Positions 47,171-57,174 of a stretch of DNA of 64,000 nt are shown here, piece by piece (position 1 is the first letter of the stretch; each line of letters starts with the position of its first letter). Source of the stretch: Propionibacteriaceae bacterium AM104-82. GTDB lineage: Bacteria; Actinomycetota; Actinomycetes; Propionibacteriales; Propionibacteriaceae. The stretch covers positions 124,001 through 188,000 of the forward strand of contig JAQDQK010000003.1 of the NCBI GenBank assembly GCA_027658995.1, read 5' to 3'. The translations under genes and the position numbers were made by a program. Below the pieces are notes generated by a model. The model ran no database searches. It was given only the letters and a program-made list of their open reading frames with translations, and was not told where the DNA came from.

Positions 47171-47333
47171 GTTCCAGTTGTCTTGGGTCTGTGCCCCTTC
47201 GGGGGGACCTTTCCCGGGCACACACCATGGCCCCCTCTCTCTCGAGCTGGGGGTTGCCTCCTGGCAAAATCCAGGGGGTCCATTTCTAGTTCCACAAGGC
47301 CTGATACCGGAACCGGTGGAGCAAGGAGCAGTA
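47171..47333 (+). promoter_or_regulatory. Structured leader of the spc operon
   Basis: The untranslated leader before rplN contains at least three hairpins: CCCC-TTCG-GGGG at 47194-47205 with a very stable tetraloop, a CCCCC/GGGGG stem around 47240-47265, and CCTGG-CAAAAT-CCAGG nearby. This much structure in front of a ribosomal operon suggests feedback or processing, but no known ribosomal-protein binding site could be matched. Confidence 0.4.
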
Positions 47334-47702
47334 ATGATCCAGCAGGAGTCGCGACTGAAGGTCGCCGACAACACTGGTGCGAAGGAAATCCTCTGCATCC
47401 GTGTTCTCGGTGGCTCGAAGCGCCGCTATGCCTACCTGGGCGACACCATTGTCGCCACCGTCAAGGATGCGATCCCTGGCGGCAACGTCAAGAAGGGTGA
47501 CGTGGTCAAGGCCGTCGTCGTCCGCGCAAAGAAGGAGCGTCGCCGCGCCGACGGTTCCTACATCAAGTTCGATGAGAACGCAGCCGTGATCCTGAAGAAC
47601 GACGGGGAGCCCCGCGGCACCCGCATCTTCGGCCCCGTGGCCCGCGAACTCCGCGAGAAGAAGTTCATGCGCATCGTCTCGCTGGCACCGGAGGTGATCT
47701 GA
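47334..47702 (+). CDS. rplN: 50S ribosomal protein L14
   Basis: Subunit-interface protein of 122 residues; [18 protein letters not shown] and the [20 protein letters not shown] block are diagnostic. The ATG at 47334 follows AAGGAGC. First gene of the spc operon, here far from rpsQ. Confidence 0.98.
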   Translation: MIQQESRLKVADNTGAKEILCIRVLGGSKRRYAYLGDTIVATVKDAIPGGNVKKGDVVKAVVVRAKKERRRADGSYIKFDENAAVILKNDGEPRGTRIFGPVARELREKKFMRIVSLAPEVI

Positions 47703-47704
47703 TC

Positions 47705-48076
47705 ATGGCGAAGCTCAACATCAAGAAGGGCGACCGCGTGATGGTCATCTCGGGCAAGGACAAGGGTGTGACCGCCGAGGTCATCGCCGTTGATCCCGCC
47801 ACCGAGCGTGTCACCGTCCAGGGCGTGAACCTCGTCAAGAAGCACCGTCGTGAGTCGCAGACCGCCAACGGTCGTCGCGTCGAGGGCGGCATCATCAACG
47901 TCGAGGCCCCGATCCACGTGAGCAACGTGCAGCTCGTGGTCAAGGTCGACGGCAAGGAAGTCCCCACGCGCGTCGGACACAAGCGCGTCGAGGTGACCAA
48001 GCGTCGTCCCGACGGTTCCGAGTACAAGGCCGAGCGCTCCGTGCGTATCGCCCGCAAGACCGGTGAGGAGATCTGA
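47705..48076 (+). CDS. rplX: 50S ribosomal protein L24
   Basis: Assembly-initiating protein of 123 residues with a KOW motif ([15 protein letters not shown]). It starts 2 bases after rplN. Its last base is the first base of rplE. Confidence 0.97.
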   Translation: MAKLNIKKGDRVMVISGKDKGVTAEVIAVDPATERVTVQGVNLVKKHRRESQTANGRRVEGGIINVEAPIHVSNVQLVVKVDGKEVPTRVGHKRVEVTKRRPDGSEYKAERSVRIARKTGEEI

Positions 48077-48702
48077 TGAGCGAGACCTCGACCACCACGA
48101 TGCCCCGTCTCAAGGCCAAGTACCGCGAGAGCATCGTTCCTGCGCTGCAGGAAGAGTTCAACTTCGACAACGTCATGCAGATCCCCGGTCTCACCAAGAT
48201 CGTGGTCAACATGGGCGTCGGCGAGGCCGCGCGCGACTCGAAGATCATCGACGGCGCCATCAAGGACCTCACCGCGATCACCGGCCAGAAGCCGTCCGTG
48301 ACCAAGGCCCGCAAGTCGATCGCACAGTTCAAGCTGCGTGAGGGTCAGCCCATCGGCTGCCACGTCACGCTGCGTGGCGACCGCATGTGGGAGTTCGCCG
48401 ACCGTCTCCTGACGCTCGCGCTGCCCCGTATCCGCGACTTCCGTGGCCTCAACGGCCGCCAGTTCGACGGCAACGGCAACTACACGTTCGGTCTCAACGA
48501 GCAGGTCATGTTCCTCGAGATCGATCAGGACAAGATCGACCGCGTCCGCGGCATGGACATCACGTTCGTGACCTCCGCTGACAACGACGAGGAAGGCCGC
48601 GCGCTGCTGAAGCACCTGGGCTTCCCCTTCAAGGCCGTCGACGACCCGAAGAAGCAGGAGGCCAAGCGCGGCCCCGCTTACTACGCCAAGAAGAAGAAGT
48701 GA
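48076..48702 (+). CDS. rplE: 50S ribosomal protein L5
   Basis: 5S rRNA-binding protein of 208 residues; [19 protein letters not shown] and the [18 protein letters not shown] block identify it. The first 10-15 polar residues are a short extension. One-base overlap with rplX. Confidence 0.97.
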   Translation: MSETSTTTMPRLKAKYRESIVPALQEEFNFDNVMQIPGLTKIVVNMGVGEAARDSKIIDGAIKDLTAITGQKPSVTKARKSIAQFKLREGQPIGCHVTLRGDRMWEFADRLLTLALPRIRDFRGLNGRQFDGNGNYTFGLNEQVMFLEIDQDKIDRVRGMDITFVTSADNDEEGRALLKHLGFPFKAVDDPKKQEAKRGPAYYAKKKK

Positions 48703-48706
48703 ACTG

Positions 48707-48892
48707 ATGGCTAAGACAGCACTCAAGGTCAAGCAGGCGCGCAAGCCCAAGTTCGGCGTGCGTGCGTACACCCGTTGCCAGAAGTGCGGCCGGCCCCACT
48801 CGGTCTACCGCAAGTTCGGCCTGTGCCGCATCTGCCTGCGCGACATGGCGCACGCGGGGGAGCTCCCCGGCGTGACCAAGTCGTCCTGGTGA
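48707..48892 (+). CDS. rpsN: 30S ribosomal protein S14, zinc-binding type
   Basis: A 61-residue S14 of the short C+ type (also called rpsZ), with a complete Cys4 zinc site: [20 protein letters not shown]. The zinc-independent paralogue is not in this window, so under zinc limitation another gene would have to substitute. Confidence 0.97.
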   Translation: MAKTALKVKQARKPKFGVRAYTRCQKCGRPHSVYRKFGLCRICLRDMAHAGELPGVTKSSW

Positions 48893-48968
48893 CCCAGACC
48901 CACATTCCATTCAAACCACACCAGGTCCGGGTCGCCCGGAAACCGGTGTAGATAAGAGGCAACTAGTC

Positions 48969-49373
48969 ATGACGATGACTGATCCGATCGCAGACATGCT
49001 GACGCGTCTGCGTAACGCCAACCAGGCGTACCAGGATTCCACGTCGATGCCGAGCTCGAAGATCAAGGTGGGAATCGCCGAGATCCTCAAGAAGAACGGC
49101 TACATCGCCGACTACGAACTGACCGAGGTCGAGGGCCAGGTCGGCAAGGTTCTGAAGGTGACGCTGAAGTACGGCGAGTCGCGCGAGCGCTCCATCGCTG
49201 GCCTGCGGCGCATCTCGAAGCCGGGTCTTCGCGTGTACGCGAAGTCCACCGAGCTCCCCAAGGTGCTCGGCGGTCTCGGCATCGCGATCATCTCGACGTC
49301 GCAGGGTCTGCTGACCGACCGCGACGCCAAGTCCAAGTCCGTGGGCGGCGAAGTACTCGCCTACGTCTGGTGA
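48969..49373 (+). CDS. rpsH: 30S ribosomal protein S8
   Basis: 16S rRNA central-domain binder of 134 residues and often the repressor of spc operons. [16 protein letters not shown] and [15 protein letters not shown] are clear. Two possible starts, ATG 48969 and 48975; the first matches most actinobacterial versions. A 76-base gap precedes it. Confidence 0.97.
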   Translation: MTMTDPIADMLTRLRNANQAYQDSTSMPSSKIKVGIAEILKKNGYIADYELTEVEGQVGKVLKVTLKYGESRERSIAGLRRISKPGLRVYAKSTELPKVLGGLGIAIISTSQGLLTDRDAKSKSVGGEVLAYVW

Positions 49374-49400
49374 TCCGGCGAAGGTAAGGAGAAAACACAA

Positions 49401-49943
49401 ATGTCACGAATTGGCAGGCTCCCCATCGCCATTCCGTCCGGTGTGGACGTCAAGCTCGACGGCCAGCAGGTCGACGTCAAGGGCCCGAAGGGCACCCTGA
49501 CCCTGACCGTCGCCGAGCCGATCACCATCGCCAAGGGCGAAGACGGCCAGCTGCAGGTTTCCCGTCCCAACGATGCGCGCGAGTCGCGTTCGCTGCACGG
49601 CCTGACCCGCACCCTGGTCAACAACATGATGCTCGGCGTCACCGAGGGCTACGAAAAGAAGCTCGAGATCGTCGGCGTCGGCTACCGCGTGATCTCCAAG
49701 GGTCCGAAGCAGCTCGAGTTCGCGCTCGGCTTCTCGCACCCGGTGATCGTGGACGCGCCTGAGGGCATCGAGTTCATTGTCGAGACCCCCACCCGTTTCT
49801 CGGTCAAGGGCATCGACAAGCAGCTCGTCGGCGAGACCGCGGCCAACATCCGCAAGATTCGCAAGCCCGAGCCCTACAAGGGCAAGGGTGTCCGCTACGC
49901 GGGCGAGCACGTCCGCCGCAAGGCTGGAAAGGCTGGTAAGTAA
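49401..49943 (+). CDS. rplF: 50S ribosomal protein L6
   Basis: Protein of 180 residues near the factor-binding site. [16 protein letters not shown] and the C-terminal [18 protein letters not shown] motif are diagnostic. It ends on the first base of rplR. Confidence 0.98.
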   Translation: MSRIGRLPIAIPSGVDVKLDGQQVDVKGPKGTLTLTVAEPITIAKGEDGQLQVSRPNDARESRSLHGLTRTLVNNMMLGVTEGYEKKLEIVGVGYRVISKGPKQLEFALGFSHPVIVDAPEGIEFIVETPTRFSVKGIDKQLVGETAANIRKIRKPEPYKGKGVRYAGEHVRRKAGKAGK

Positions 49944-50326
49944 TGGCCATCTCGATCAAGCACAACAAGTCGCTTGCTCCGAAGAGCGCGTCTCGTGCGC
50001 GTCGTCAGCTGCGTGCCCGCAAGAAGATCAACGGCTCCGTCGACCGTCCCCGCATGGTCGTCACCCGCTCGTCGCGCCACCTGTTCGTTCAGGTGATCGA
50101 CGACACCGCTGGCAAGACGCTCGCGTCCGCCTCCACCATGGAGGCCGACCTTCGTTCGGTCGACGGTGACAAGTCGGAGAAGGCCCGCAAGGTCGGCTCC
50201 CTGATCGCCGAGCGCGCCAAGGCCGCAGGCGTCGAGCAGGTCGTCTTCGACCGTGCAGGTAACAAGTACCACGGACGGATCGCGGCCCTGGCCGACGCCG
50301 CCCGCGAGGCCGGGCTCGGCTTCTAA
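49943..50326 (+). CDS. rplR: 50S ribosomal protein L18
   Basis: 5S rRNA-binding protein of 127 residues. RLVVTRS-type core is visible as [18 protein letters not shown], with the C-terminal [18 protein letters not shown] slightly longer basic N-terminus is common in actinobacteria. Confidence 0.97.
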   Translation: MAISIKHNKSLAPKSASRARRQLRARKKINGSVDRPRMVVTRSSRHLFVQVIDDTAGKTLASASTMEADLRSVDGDKSEKARKVGSLIAERAKAAGVEQVVFDRAGNKYHGRIAALADAAREAGLGF

Positions 50327-50346
50327 CACGACGAAAGGAATTCACG

Positions 50347-50946
50347 ATGAGTGAAACCCAGCAGCGCCGTTCCGGCGCGGGTGAGCGTCGTGGCCGTGAC
50401 GATCGTCGTGGCCAGGCTCAGAAGGAAGAAAGCAAGTACCTCGAGCGCGTTGTCACCATCAACCGCGTCGCCAAGGTCGTTCAGGGTGGTCGTCGCTTCA
50501 GCTTCACCGCACTGGTCGTCGTCGGCGACGGTGAGGGCATGGTCGGCGTCGGCTACGGCAAGGCGAAGGAGGTGCCGGCCGCGATCGCCAAGGGCGTTGA
50601 AGAGGCCAAGAAGCACTTCTTCCGCGTGCCGCTGATCCAGCGCACCATCCCGCACCCCGTCCAGGGTGAGAAGGCCGGCGGCGTCGTGCTGCTGCGCCCC
50701 GCCTCGCCCGGTACCGGTGTGATCGCCGGTGGCTCCGCCCGTGCGGTGCTCGAGTGCGCCGGTGTGCACGATGTGCTCTCCAAGTCGCTCGGCTCCTCCA
50801 ACGCGATCAACGTCGTGCACGCGACCGTTGAGGCGCTCAAGCAGCTCGAGACCCCCGAGGCCGTGGCTCACCGCCGCGGGCTCCCGGTCGAGGACGTGGC
50901 CCCGGCCGCACTGCTTCGCGCCGCCAAGGAAGGGGCGTCGAAGTAA
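50347..50946 (+). CDS. rpsE: 30S ribosomal protein S5
   Basis: Translational-fidelity protein of 199 residues. [19 protein letters not shown] and the [20 protein letters not shown] block identify it. The N-terminus has a basic, Arg/Gly-rich extension of about 30 residues; the loop where spectinomycin-resistance changes occur appears normal. Confidence 0.97.
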   Translation: MSETQQRRSGAGERRGRDDRRGQAQKEESKYLERVVTINRVAKVVQGGRRFSFTALVVVGDGEGMVGVGYGKAKEVPAAIAKGVEEAKKHFFRVPLIQRTIPHPVQGEKAGGVVLLRPASPGTGVIAGGSARAVLECAGVHDVLSKSLGSSNAINVVHATVEALKQLETPEAVAHRRGLPVEDVAPAALLRAAKEGASK

Positions 50947-51128
50947 TGGCAGAGCTCAAGATCACCCAGTCCAAGTCCGCGGTGGGCGGCAAGCAGTACC
51001 AGCGCGACACGCTTCGCACCCTGGGCCTCAAGCGGATCGGTGACACCGTGACGCGCGAGGATCGCCCCGAGGTGCTCGGCATGCTCCGCACGGTCGCCCA
51101 CCTGGTTACCGTAGAAGAGGTGAAGTGA
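50946..51128 (+). CDS. rpmD: 50S ribosomal protein L30
   Basis: A 60-residue protein; [20 protein letters not shown] and [10 protein letters not shown] are the family pattern. It starts on the last base of rpsE and overlaps the region in front of rplO. Confidence 0.96.
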   Translation: MAELKITQSKSAVGGKQYQRDTLRTLGLKRIGDTVTREDRPEVLGMLRTVAHLVTVEEVK

Positions 51129-51130
51129 CC

Positions 51131-51571
51131 ATGTCGCTCAAGCTGCATCATCTGCGTCCCGCCCCCGGCGCCAAGACCGAGAAGACTCGTGTCGGCCGTG
51201 GTGAGGGTTCGAAGGGTAAGACCGCAGGTCGTGGTACCAAGGGCACCGGCGCGCGCAAGAACGTTCCTCAGAACTTCGAGGGCGGCCAGATGCCGATCCA
51301 CATGCGTCTGCCGAAGCTCAAGGGCTTCAAGAACCCGTTCCGTGTCGAGTTCCAGGTCGTCAACGTCGGCCGCATCGCCGAGCTGTTCCCGAAGGGTGGC
51401 GACGTCACCGTCGCCGACCTCGTGTCGGCCGGTGCTGTGCGCGACGGCGCCCTGGTGAAGGTGCTCGGCAACGGCGACGTCCCCGTGGCCCTGAAGGTGA
51501 GCGCCAACGCGTTCTCCGGCTCGGCCAAGGCGAAGCTGGAGGCCGCTGGCGGTTCCGCCACCGAGCTCTGA
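51131..51571 (+). CDS. rplO: 50S ribosomal protein L15
   Basis: Late-assembly protein of 146 residues. [13 protein letters not shown], the glycine-rich [19 protein letters not shown] and [18 protein letters not shown] are clear. ATG 51131 is preferred; a GTG at 51125 is in frame and overlaps the rpmD stop. A terminator follows 20 bases after its stop. Confidence 0.96.
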   Translation: MSLKLHHLRPAPGAKTEKTRVGRGEGSKGKTAGRGTKGTGARKNVPQNFEGGQMPIHMRLPKLKGFKNPFRVEFQVVNVGRIAELFPKGGDVTVADLVSAGAVRDGALVKVLGNGDVPVALKVSANAFSGSAKAKLEAAGGSATEL

Positions 51572-51591
51572 CGCACAGCTGAACCCAGATA

Positions 51592-51627
51592 GGGGTGGGT
51601 CCGGATCGCTTCCGGACCCACCCCTTT
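51592..51627 (+). terminator. Intrinsic terminator after rplO
   Basis: A perfect 14-bp stem, GGGGTGGGTCCGGA paired with TCCGGACCCACCCC around a TCGCT loop, followed by TTTCGC. It separates the spc ribosomal genes from secY, which therefore needs its own promoter. Confidence 0.9.
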
Positions 51628-51674
51628 CGCATCCCCCTGCAAGGGTTGGGCGAGGTTTGTGGGGGGCGGGAGTT

Positions 51675-51702
51675 TTGGTGGGCGGTCGCGCCTTGATAGG
51701 CT
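51675..51702 (+). promoter_or_regulatory. Candidate promoter of secY-adk-map
   Basis: TTGGTG (51675-51680) and TAGGCT (51697-51702) with a 16-base spacer lie between the rplO terminator and secY, about 60 bases before the start codon. The -10 has only the conserved T, A and final T. Confidence 0.45.
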
Positions 51703-51764
51703 GCCCTGGTTGCCGTGCTATCGGCGCGCGCTGAAATCTGTTTGTTCGTCGAAAGTAGATCTGG

Positions 51765-53074
<1,310 letters not shown>

Positions 53075-53078
<4 letters not shown>

Positions 53079-53650
53079 AGCTTCTGATCATGGGAGCGCC
53101 GGGTGCAGGCAAAGGCACCCAGGCGACGGCCTTGGCCGAGCGCTACGGCGTACCGGCGATCTCCACCGGCGACATCTTCCGGTACAACATCAAGAACCAG
53201 ACGCCGCTCGGCGTGAAGGTCAAGGCGATCATCGACGCGGGGGAGTACGTCCCCGACGACGTGACCGAGGAGATCGTCGCCTCCCGGCTGGCCGAGCCCG
53301 ACTGCGAGCCGGGCTTCCTGCTCGACGGCTTCCCCCGCACCATGCACCAGGTGCACTTCCTCGACCGCTACCTCGCGGAGCGCTCCGATCAGCTCGACGC
53401 CGTCGTGTCGCTGATGGTGCAGCCCGAGGCCCTCGTGCAGCGGCTGCTCGGCCGCGCCGAGCTTGAGGGAAGGGCCGACGACAACGAGGACACCATCCGC
53501 CGCCGGATGGAGGTCTACGCGGGCCAGACCGCCCCGCTGCTCTTCCACTACGAGAACAAGGGCCTGCTCGTCGACGTCGACGGCACCGGCACCGTCGACG
53601 AGGTCCGCCAGCGCATGTTCGACATGGTCGACGCGCACGTCGAGGCCTGA
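53075..53650 (+). CDS. adk: Adenylate kinase
   Basis: Interconverts ATP plus AMP with 2 ADP. The 191-residue short (lidless-type) form is usual in actinobacteria: P-loop [31 protein letters not shown], and no zinc-finger LID. The GTG at 53075 overlaps the secY stop. Confidence 0.97.
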
Positions 53651-53652
53651 GC

Positions 53653-54474
53653 GTGAGCCACATCGAGATCAAGTCCCTTGACGAACTGCGCCTGATGCGC
53701 AGGGCGGGCCTTGTGGTCTCCGAGGGGCTCCAGGCGATGTGCGGCGCGGCCGCCGTCGGCGTCACCACCGGCGAGCTCGACCAGATCGGCCGCGACGTGC
53801 TCGCCCGCAACGACGCCACCTCCTCGTTCCTCGGCTACGGCGCCGAGTACGGGGCGCCGTTCCCCGGGGTGGCATGCATCTCGGTCAACGACGAACTCGT
53901 GCACGGCATCCCTGGCGACCGCGCGCTGGTCGACGGCGACGTCGCGTCCATCGACTTCGGTGCCATCGTCGAGGGCTGGCACGGCGACGCGGCGCGCACC
54001 ATCATCGTCGGCACCCCCGACCCCGCCGACGTGGCCCTGATCGAGGCGACCCGCGAGGCCTTCTGGGCAGGCGCGCTCGCCGTCCGCGACGGCAACCGCA
54101 TCGGTGACGTCTCGAAGGCCATCGAGGGCTACGTGAAGCGCCTCCCGACCCGCTACGGGACGCTGCGCGAGTACACCGGTCACGGCATCGGCAGCGAGAT
54201 GCACATGAGCCCGGACGTGCCCAACTGGTACCGCCCGCGCCCCACGCCGCGGCTGCGGGTCGGCATGGCCATCGCCATCGAGCCGATGCTGACCACCGGG
54301 ACACACCAGACCCTCGAACTCGACGACGAATGGACCGTCGTCAGCAGGGACGGCTCCCGCGGCTCCCACTGGGAGAACACGGTCGCCGTCACCCCCGGCG
54401 GCGCCTGGGTGCTCACCGAGGAAGACGGCGGCGCGGCACGGCTCGGCGACGCGTTCGCCCCGCTCGCCGATTGA
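53653..54474 (+). CDS. map: Methionine aminopeptidase, type I
   Basis: Removes the initiator methionine from new proteins with a di-metal centre. In the 273-residue sequence the ligands are seen as SIDFGA and HGDAART-type Asp residues, the GHGIGSEMH His, the IEPML Glu and the final WENTVAVT Glu. GTG 53653 follows adk by 2 bases. The end of the core growth operon. Confidence 0.95.
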   Translation: MSHIEIKSLDELRLMRRAGLVVSEGLQAMCGAAAVGVTTGELDQIGRDVLARNDATSSFLGYGAEYGAPFPGVACISVNDELVHGIPGDRALVDGDVASIDFGAIVEGWHGDAARTIIVGTPDPADVALIEATREAFWAGALAVRDGNRIGDVSKAIEGYVKRLPTRYGTLREYTGHGIGSEMHMSPDVPNWYRPRPTPRLRVGMAIAIEPMLTTGTHQTLELDDEWTVVSRDGSRGSHWENTVAVTPGGAWVLTEEDGGAARLGDAFAPLAD

Positions 54475-54496
54475 GGCCTGTCCTATGATGGGGGCC

Positions 54497-54859
54497 ATGG
54501 CGCTGCCCCCGAGTTCGAAGTACCTTCAGCGATCCGGCGACCCCGTTGACGACGTCGAACGCGAGTCCCTGACGCAACGCCTCAACGCCGCCTTCGCGGA
54601 CGGACGGATCACCCACGACGAGTACGCCGAGGGGATGGACACCATTTACGCCGCGGGCAAGCTCGGCGACCTGGTGCCCGTGATCGAACGGCTGCCCGCA
54701 GCCGCGGACAACACCCCGGCGATCGTGCAGCAGGGCGGCGTGCCTGCAGGCAACGTCAGCCAGCCGCGCGACCTGGCCCCGTTCGCCGTGGCCGTCGGGG
54801 TCGTCGGCATCGCGCTGATCGCGGTCATCGCCGTACTCGTGGCCGTGCTGCTGTTCTGA
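54497..54859 (+). CDS. DUF1707 and single-TM protein
   Basis: A 120-residue protein: an N-terminal DUF1707 (SHOCT-like) domain with RESLTQRLNAAFADGRITHDEYAE, a linker, and one C-terminal transmembrane helix (about 97-119). Such proteins are common in actinobacteria and of unknown function. Three close ATGs exist at 54485, 54488 and 54497; the last has the best-placed GGGGG. Confidence 0.85.
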   Translation: MALPPSSKYLQRSGDPVDDVERESLTQRLNAAFADGRITHDEYAEGMDTIYAAGKLGDLVPVIERLPAAADNTPAIVQQGGVPAGNVSQPRDLAPFAVAVGVVGIALIAVIAVLVAVLLF

Positions 54860-54914
54860 GCCAGGCCCGTCGTAGGCTGGGCCCCGCCGCGAGGGGAGGA
54901 GGTGGGAACTAGCG

Positions 54915-56072
54915 ATGCAGAACTGGTCGCACGAGGCCGACGACGCCCCACCCCCCGCCGCACCCGGTCCGGCCCTTGACCGACCCCCGCCGCCCCAGGC
55001 CCCGCCGCCCCGGCTCTCCCAGGACGCCTGGCGCCAGGTGCCGACCCAGCAGGCCCAGCAGCGGCCGCTCGCCTGGCAGGCGGCTCCGCCGGAGCCCGGC
55101 CCAGGGGCACTCACCCGGATCGGCATCGCCGCGACCTCCCTGCTCGTCGCGGGCGCCTTCGTGGTCGTGGGCATGTACCTCGCGGAGCGGCGCACCAGCA
55201 CCACGGTCGACTCGCCGCCGCCGGTCGCCGCCCCCACGCCGACGCCCAGCCGCGTCGTCACCCCCTCGCCGACGAGCCCCAGCCCCACGCCGAGCCTCGC
55301 GCCGAGCCCCACCTCGACGCCGTCGGTCACGGTGAGCGCCGACCCCGGCGGCAGGTCCTGGACGTTGCCGGAGCGGGCCTGGGAGCCGCTGCCTGCCGCC
55401 GACCCCGAATCGCCGTTGTACGCCCTGCAGGCCACGCCGCTCGACGACCTGCCGCCCGTCACCCTGACCGGCTGCCCGGAGCCGGGACGCACCGGCAGCC
55501 AGGACGAGTGGAAGGAGGCCGTGCGCGGCCAGTGGTCGTGCGTGCACGCCGCCTGGATGCCCGTCTTCGAGCAGCTCGGCTGGTCAGTCGTCGAGCCCGA
55601 GGTGCAGTTCTACCCGGGCGCGGGCTCCAAGAGCGAGTGCGGCTACCTCTCGGCTCCCGCCTTCTACTGCTCCTCCGGCGACGGGACCGTCTACTTCGGC
55701 CAGGAGCACTTCGAGATGGCCGCCACCTGGGACCTGTCGGTCAACGAGATGGTCAACCACGAGTACGGCCACCACATCCAGAAGCTTGCGGGCATCACGG
55801 CGGCGAAGCTTGCGATGCCGCCGCGCAACGAGTTGGAGCGCCGCTCAGAACTGCAGGCCACCTGCTGGTCGGCCATGATGACCTATCACAACCGTTCGTT
55901 CGGGTTCAACGCCGATGACCTTGCCTCCTGGAACGAGCGGCTCGACACCATGCTGATCGACTCGGTGCACGGCACCCGCGAGTCGCTGACCTACTGGGGC
56001 ACCCGGGGCCTCTACGCGGCGACTGTGGCAGACTGCAACACCTGGGTAGTGGACGCGGATCAGGTCACGTGA
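54915..56072 (+). CDS. Neutral zinc metallopeptidase (PF04228-type), copy A
   Basis: A 385-residue membrane-anchored protease: a Pro/Gln-rich inner tail, one transmembrane helix at about 73-93, a long Pro/Ser/Thr linker outside, then the peptidase domain. The HEYGH site is at 282-286, with the third ligand region RSELQATCW about 30 residues later, as in the YpfJ/neutral zinc metallopeptidase family. Several Cys pairs outside the membrane suggest disulphides. Its substrate is unknown. The next gene is a paralogue 10 bases downstream. Confidence 0.88.
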   Translation: MQNWSHEADDAPPPAAPGPALDRPPPPQAPPPRLSQDAWRQVPTQQAQQRPLAWQAAPPEPGPGALTRIGIAATSLLVAGAFVVVGMYLAERRTSTTVDSPPPVAAPTPTPSRVVTPSPTSPSPTPSLAPSPTSTPSVTVSADPGGRSWTLPERAWEPLPAADPESPLYALQATPLDDLPPVTLTGCPEPGRTGSQDEWKEAVRGQWSCVHAAWMPVFEQLGWSVVEPEVQFYPGAGSKSECGYLSAPAFYCSSGDGTVYFGQEHFEMAATWDLSVNEMVNHEYGHHIQKLAGITAAKLAMPPRNELERRSELQATCWSAMMTYHNRSFGFNADDLASWNERLDTMLIDSVHGTRESLTYWGTRGLYAATVADCNTWVVDADQVT

Positions 56073-56082
56073 GGAGGCGCCG

Positions 56083-57174
56083 GTGACGCAGGGCAACTGG
56101 CCCCAACCCCCTGGACACCCCGGCTGGAACAGGCCAGGGTCGCTCCAATCGGGGTGGCAGCAGCCGCAGCAACCGCAGCGCGCGTTCCAGCAGCCCCAGT
56201 GGGGGCCGCCGCCGAACCAGTGGCAGGGCGGCTACCGTCCGCCCCCGCCGCCGCCGCCGCGCCGCTCCGGGGGGTTCGGCAAGACGATCTTCGTGCTCGT
56301 CGGGGTCGCGATCGTCCTGGTGCTCGCCGTCAACGTGTTCCGCGCCGTCGCGGATGTGCTGCAGCCTCTTGTGCCAGGCATCAGCCCCAGCCCCTCTGCC
56401 TCCGAGCCGCGTGAGCCGGAGCCGGTCGTCGAGCCAGCAGAGCCGGGGGAGACCAACCCTGGGCTGCCGCCGCGCACCTGGGAGGAACTGCCTGCTCCCG
56501 ACTCGAGCGACCCGGACTGGATGACGCTGCAGCAGAGCGCGATCTACGCTCAGCCGGTGCCGCTGCTCGAGGGCTGCCCCGAGCCGGAACAGGCCTACGA
56601 CATGGGCGACCTCGAGCGCATCGCGACCGGCCAGATGGAATGCATCCAGGCCGCGTTCAAGCCGATGCAGGCCGCGCTCGGCTACTCAACAGACGACATC
56701 CCCATCTACTTCTACGAGGGCCGCACCGTCGACACTCCGTGCGGCCAGGTCTCGGCGCCCGCGCTGTACTGCTCGACGCAGGGCGGCGCCATCTACTTCG
56801 GCGAGGACAGCCTCAACGGGGCCAGTTGGATGGACTTCGGGGTCAAGGACGTCACGGGCCACGAGTACGGACACCACCTGCAGGCGCAGGCGGGCATGTT
56901 CCAGGCCGAGTACGCCGTCGGGCAGGGCAACGAGTCGGCCCGCCGGATCGAGTTGCAGGCCACCTGCTGGGGCTACGCCATGATGGCCCACGACCCGACG
57001 CAGTCGGTCGGTGAGGCGTCCCTGGTGGAGTTCGAGCAGTACCTGCGCGCCACCATCGAGGACGGCATCCACGGGTCGAAGGACTCGATGGCCTACTGGG
57101 GCATCCGCGGCCTGTACTCGGCCGACATGGGCAACTGCAACACCTGGACCGCCGCGTCGGAGGACGTCGACTAG
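56083..57174 (+). CDS. Neutral zinc metallopeptidase (PF04228-type), copy B
   Basis: A 363-residue paralogue of copy A in tandem. The N-terminus is a Gln/Pro/Trp-rich cytoplasmic region, then a transmembrane helix at about 67-88, a linker, and the peptidase with HEYGH at 260-264 and RRIELQATCW as third-ligand block. Both copies keep the ALYCS / FYCSS Cys and the final GxxNTW pattern. GTG 56083 follows GAGGAGG. The last bases overlap the convergent GH3 gene by four. Confidence 0.88.
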   Translation: MTQGNWPQPPGHPGWNRPGSLQSGWQQPQQPQRAFQQPQWGPPPNQWQGGYRPPPPPPPRRSGGFGKTIFVLVGVAIVLVLAVNVFRAVADVLQPLVPGISPSPSASEPREPEPVVEPAEPGETNPGLPPRTWEELPAPDSSDPDWMTLQQSAIYAQPVPLLEGCPEPEQAYDMGDLERIATGQMECIQAAFKPMQAALGYSTDDIPIYFYEGRTVDTPCGQVSAPALYCSTQGGAIYFGEDSLNGASWMDFGVKDVTGHEYGHHLQAQAGMFQAEYAVGQGNESARRIELQATCWGYAMMAHDPTQSVGEASLVEFEQYLRATIEDGIHGSKDSMAYWGIRGLYSADMGNCNTWTAASEDVD

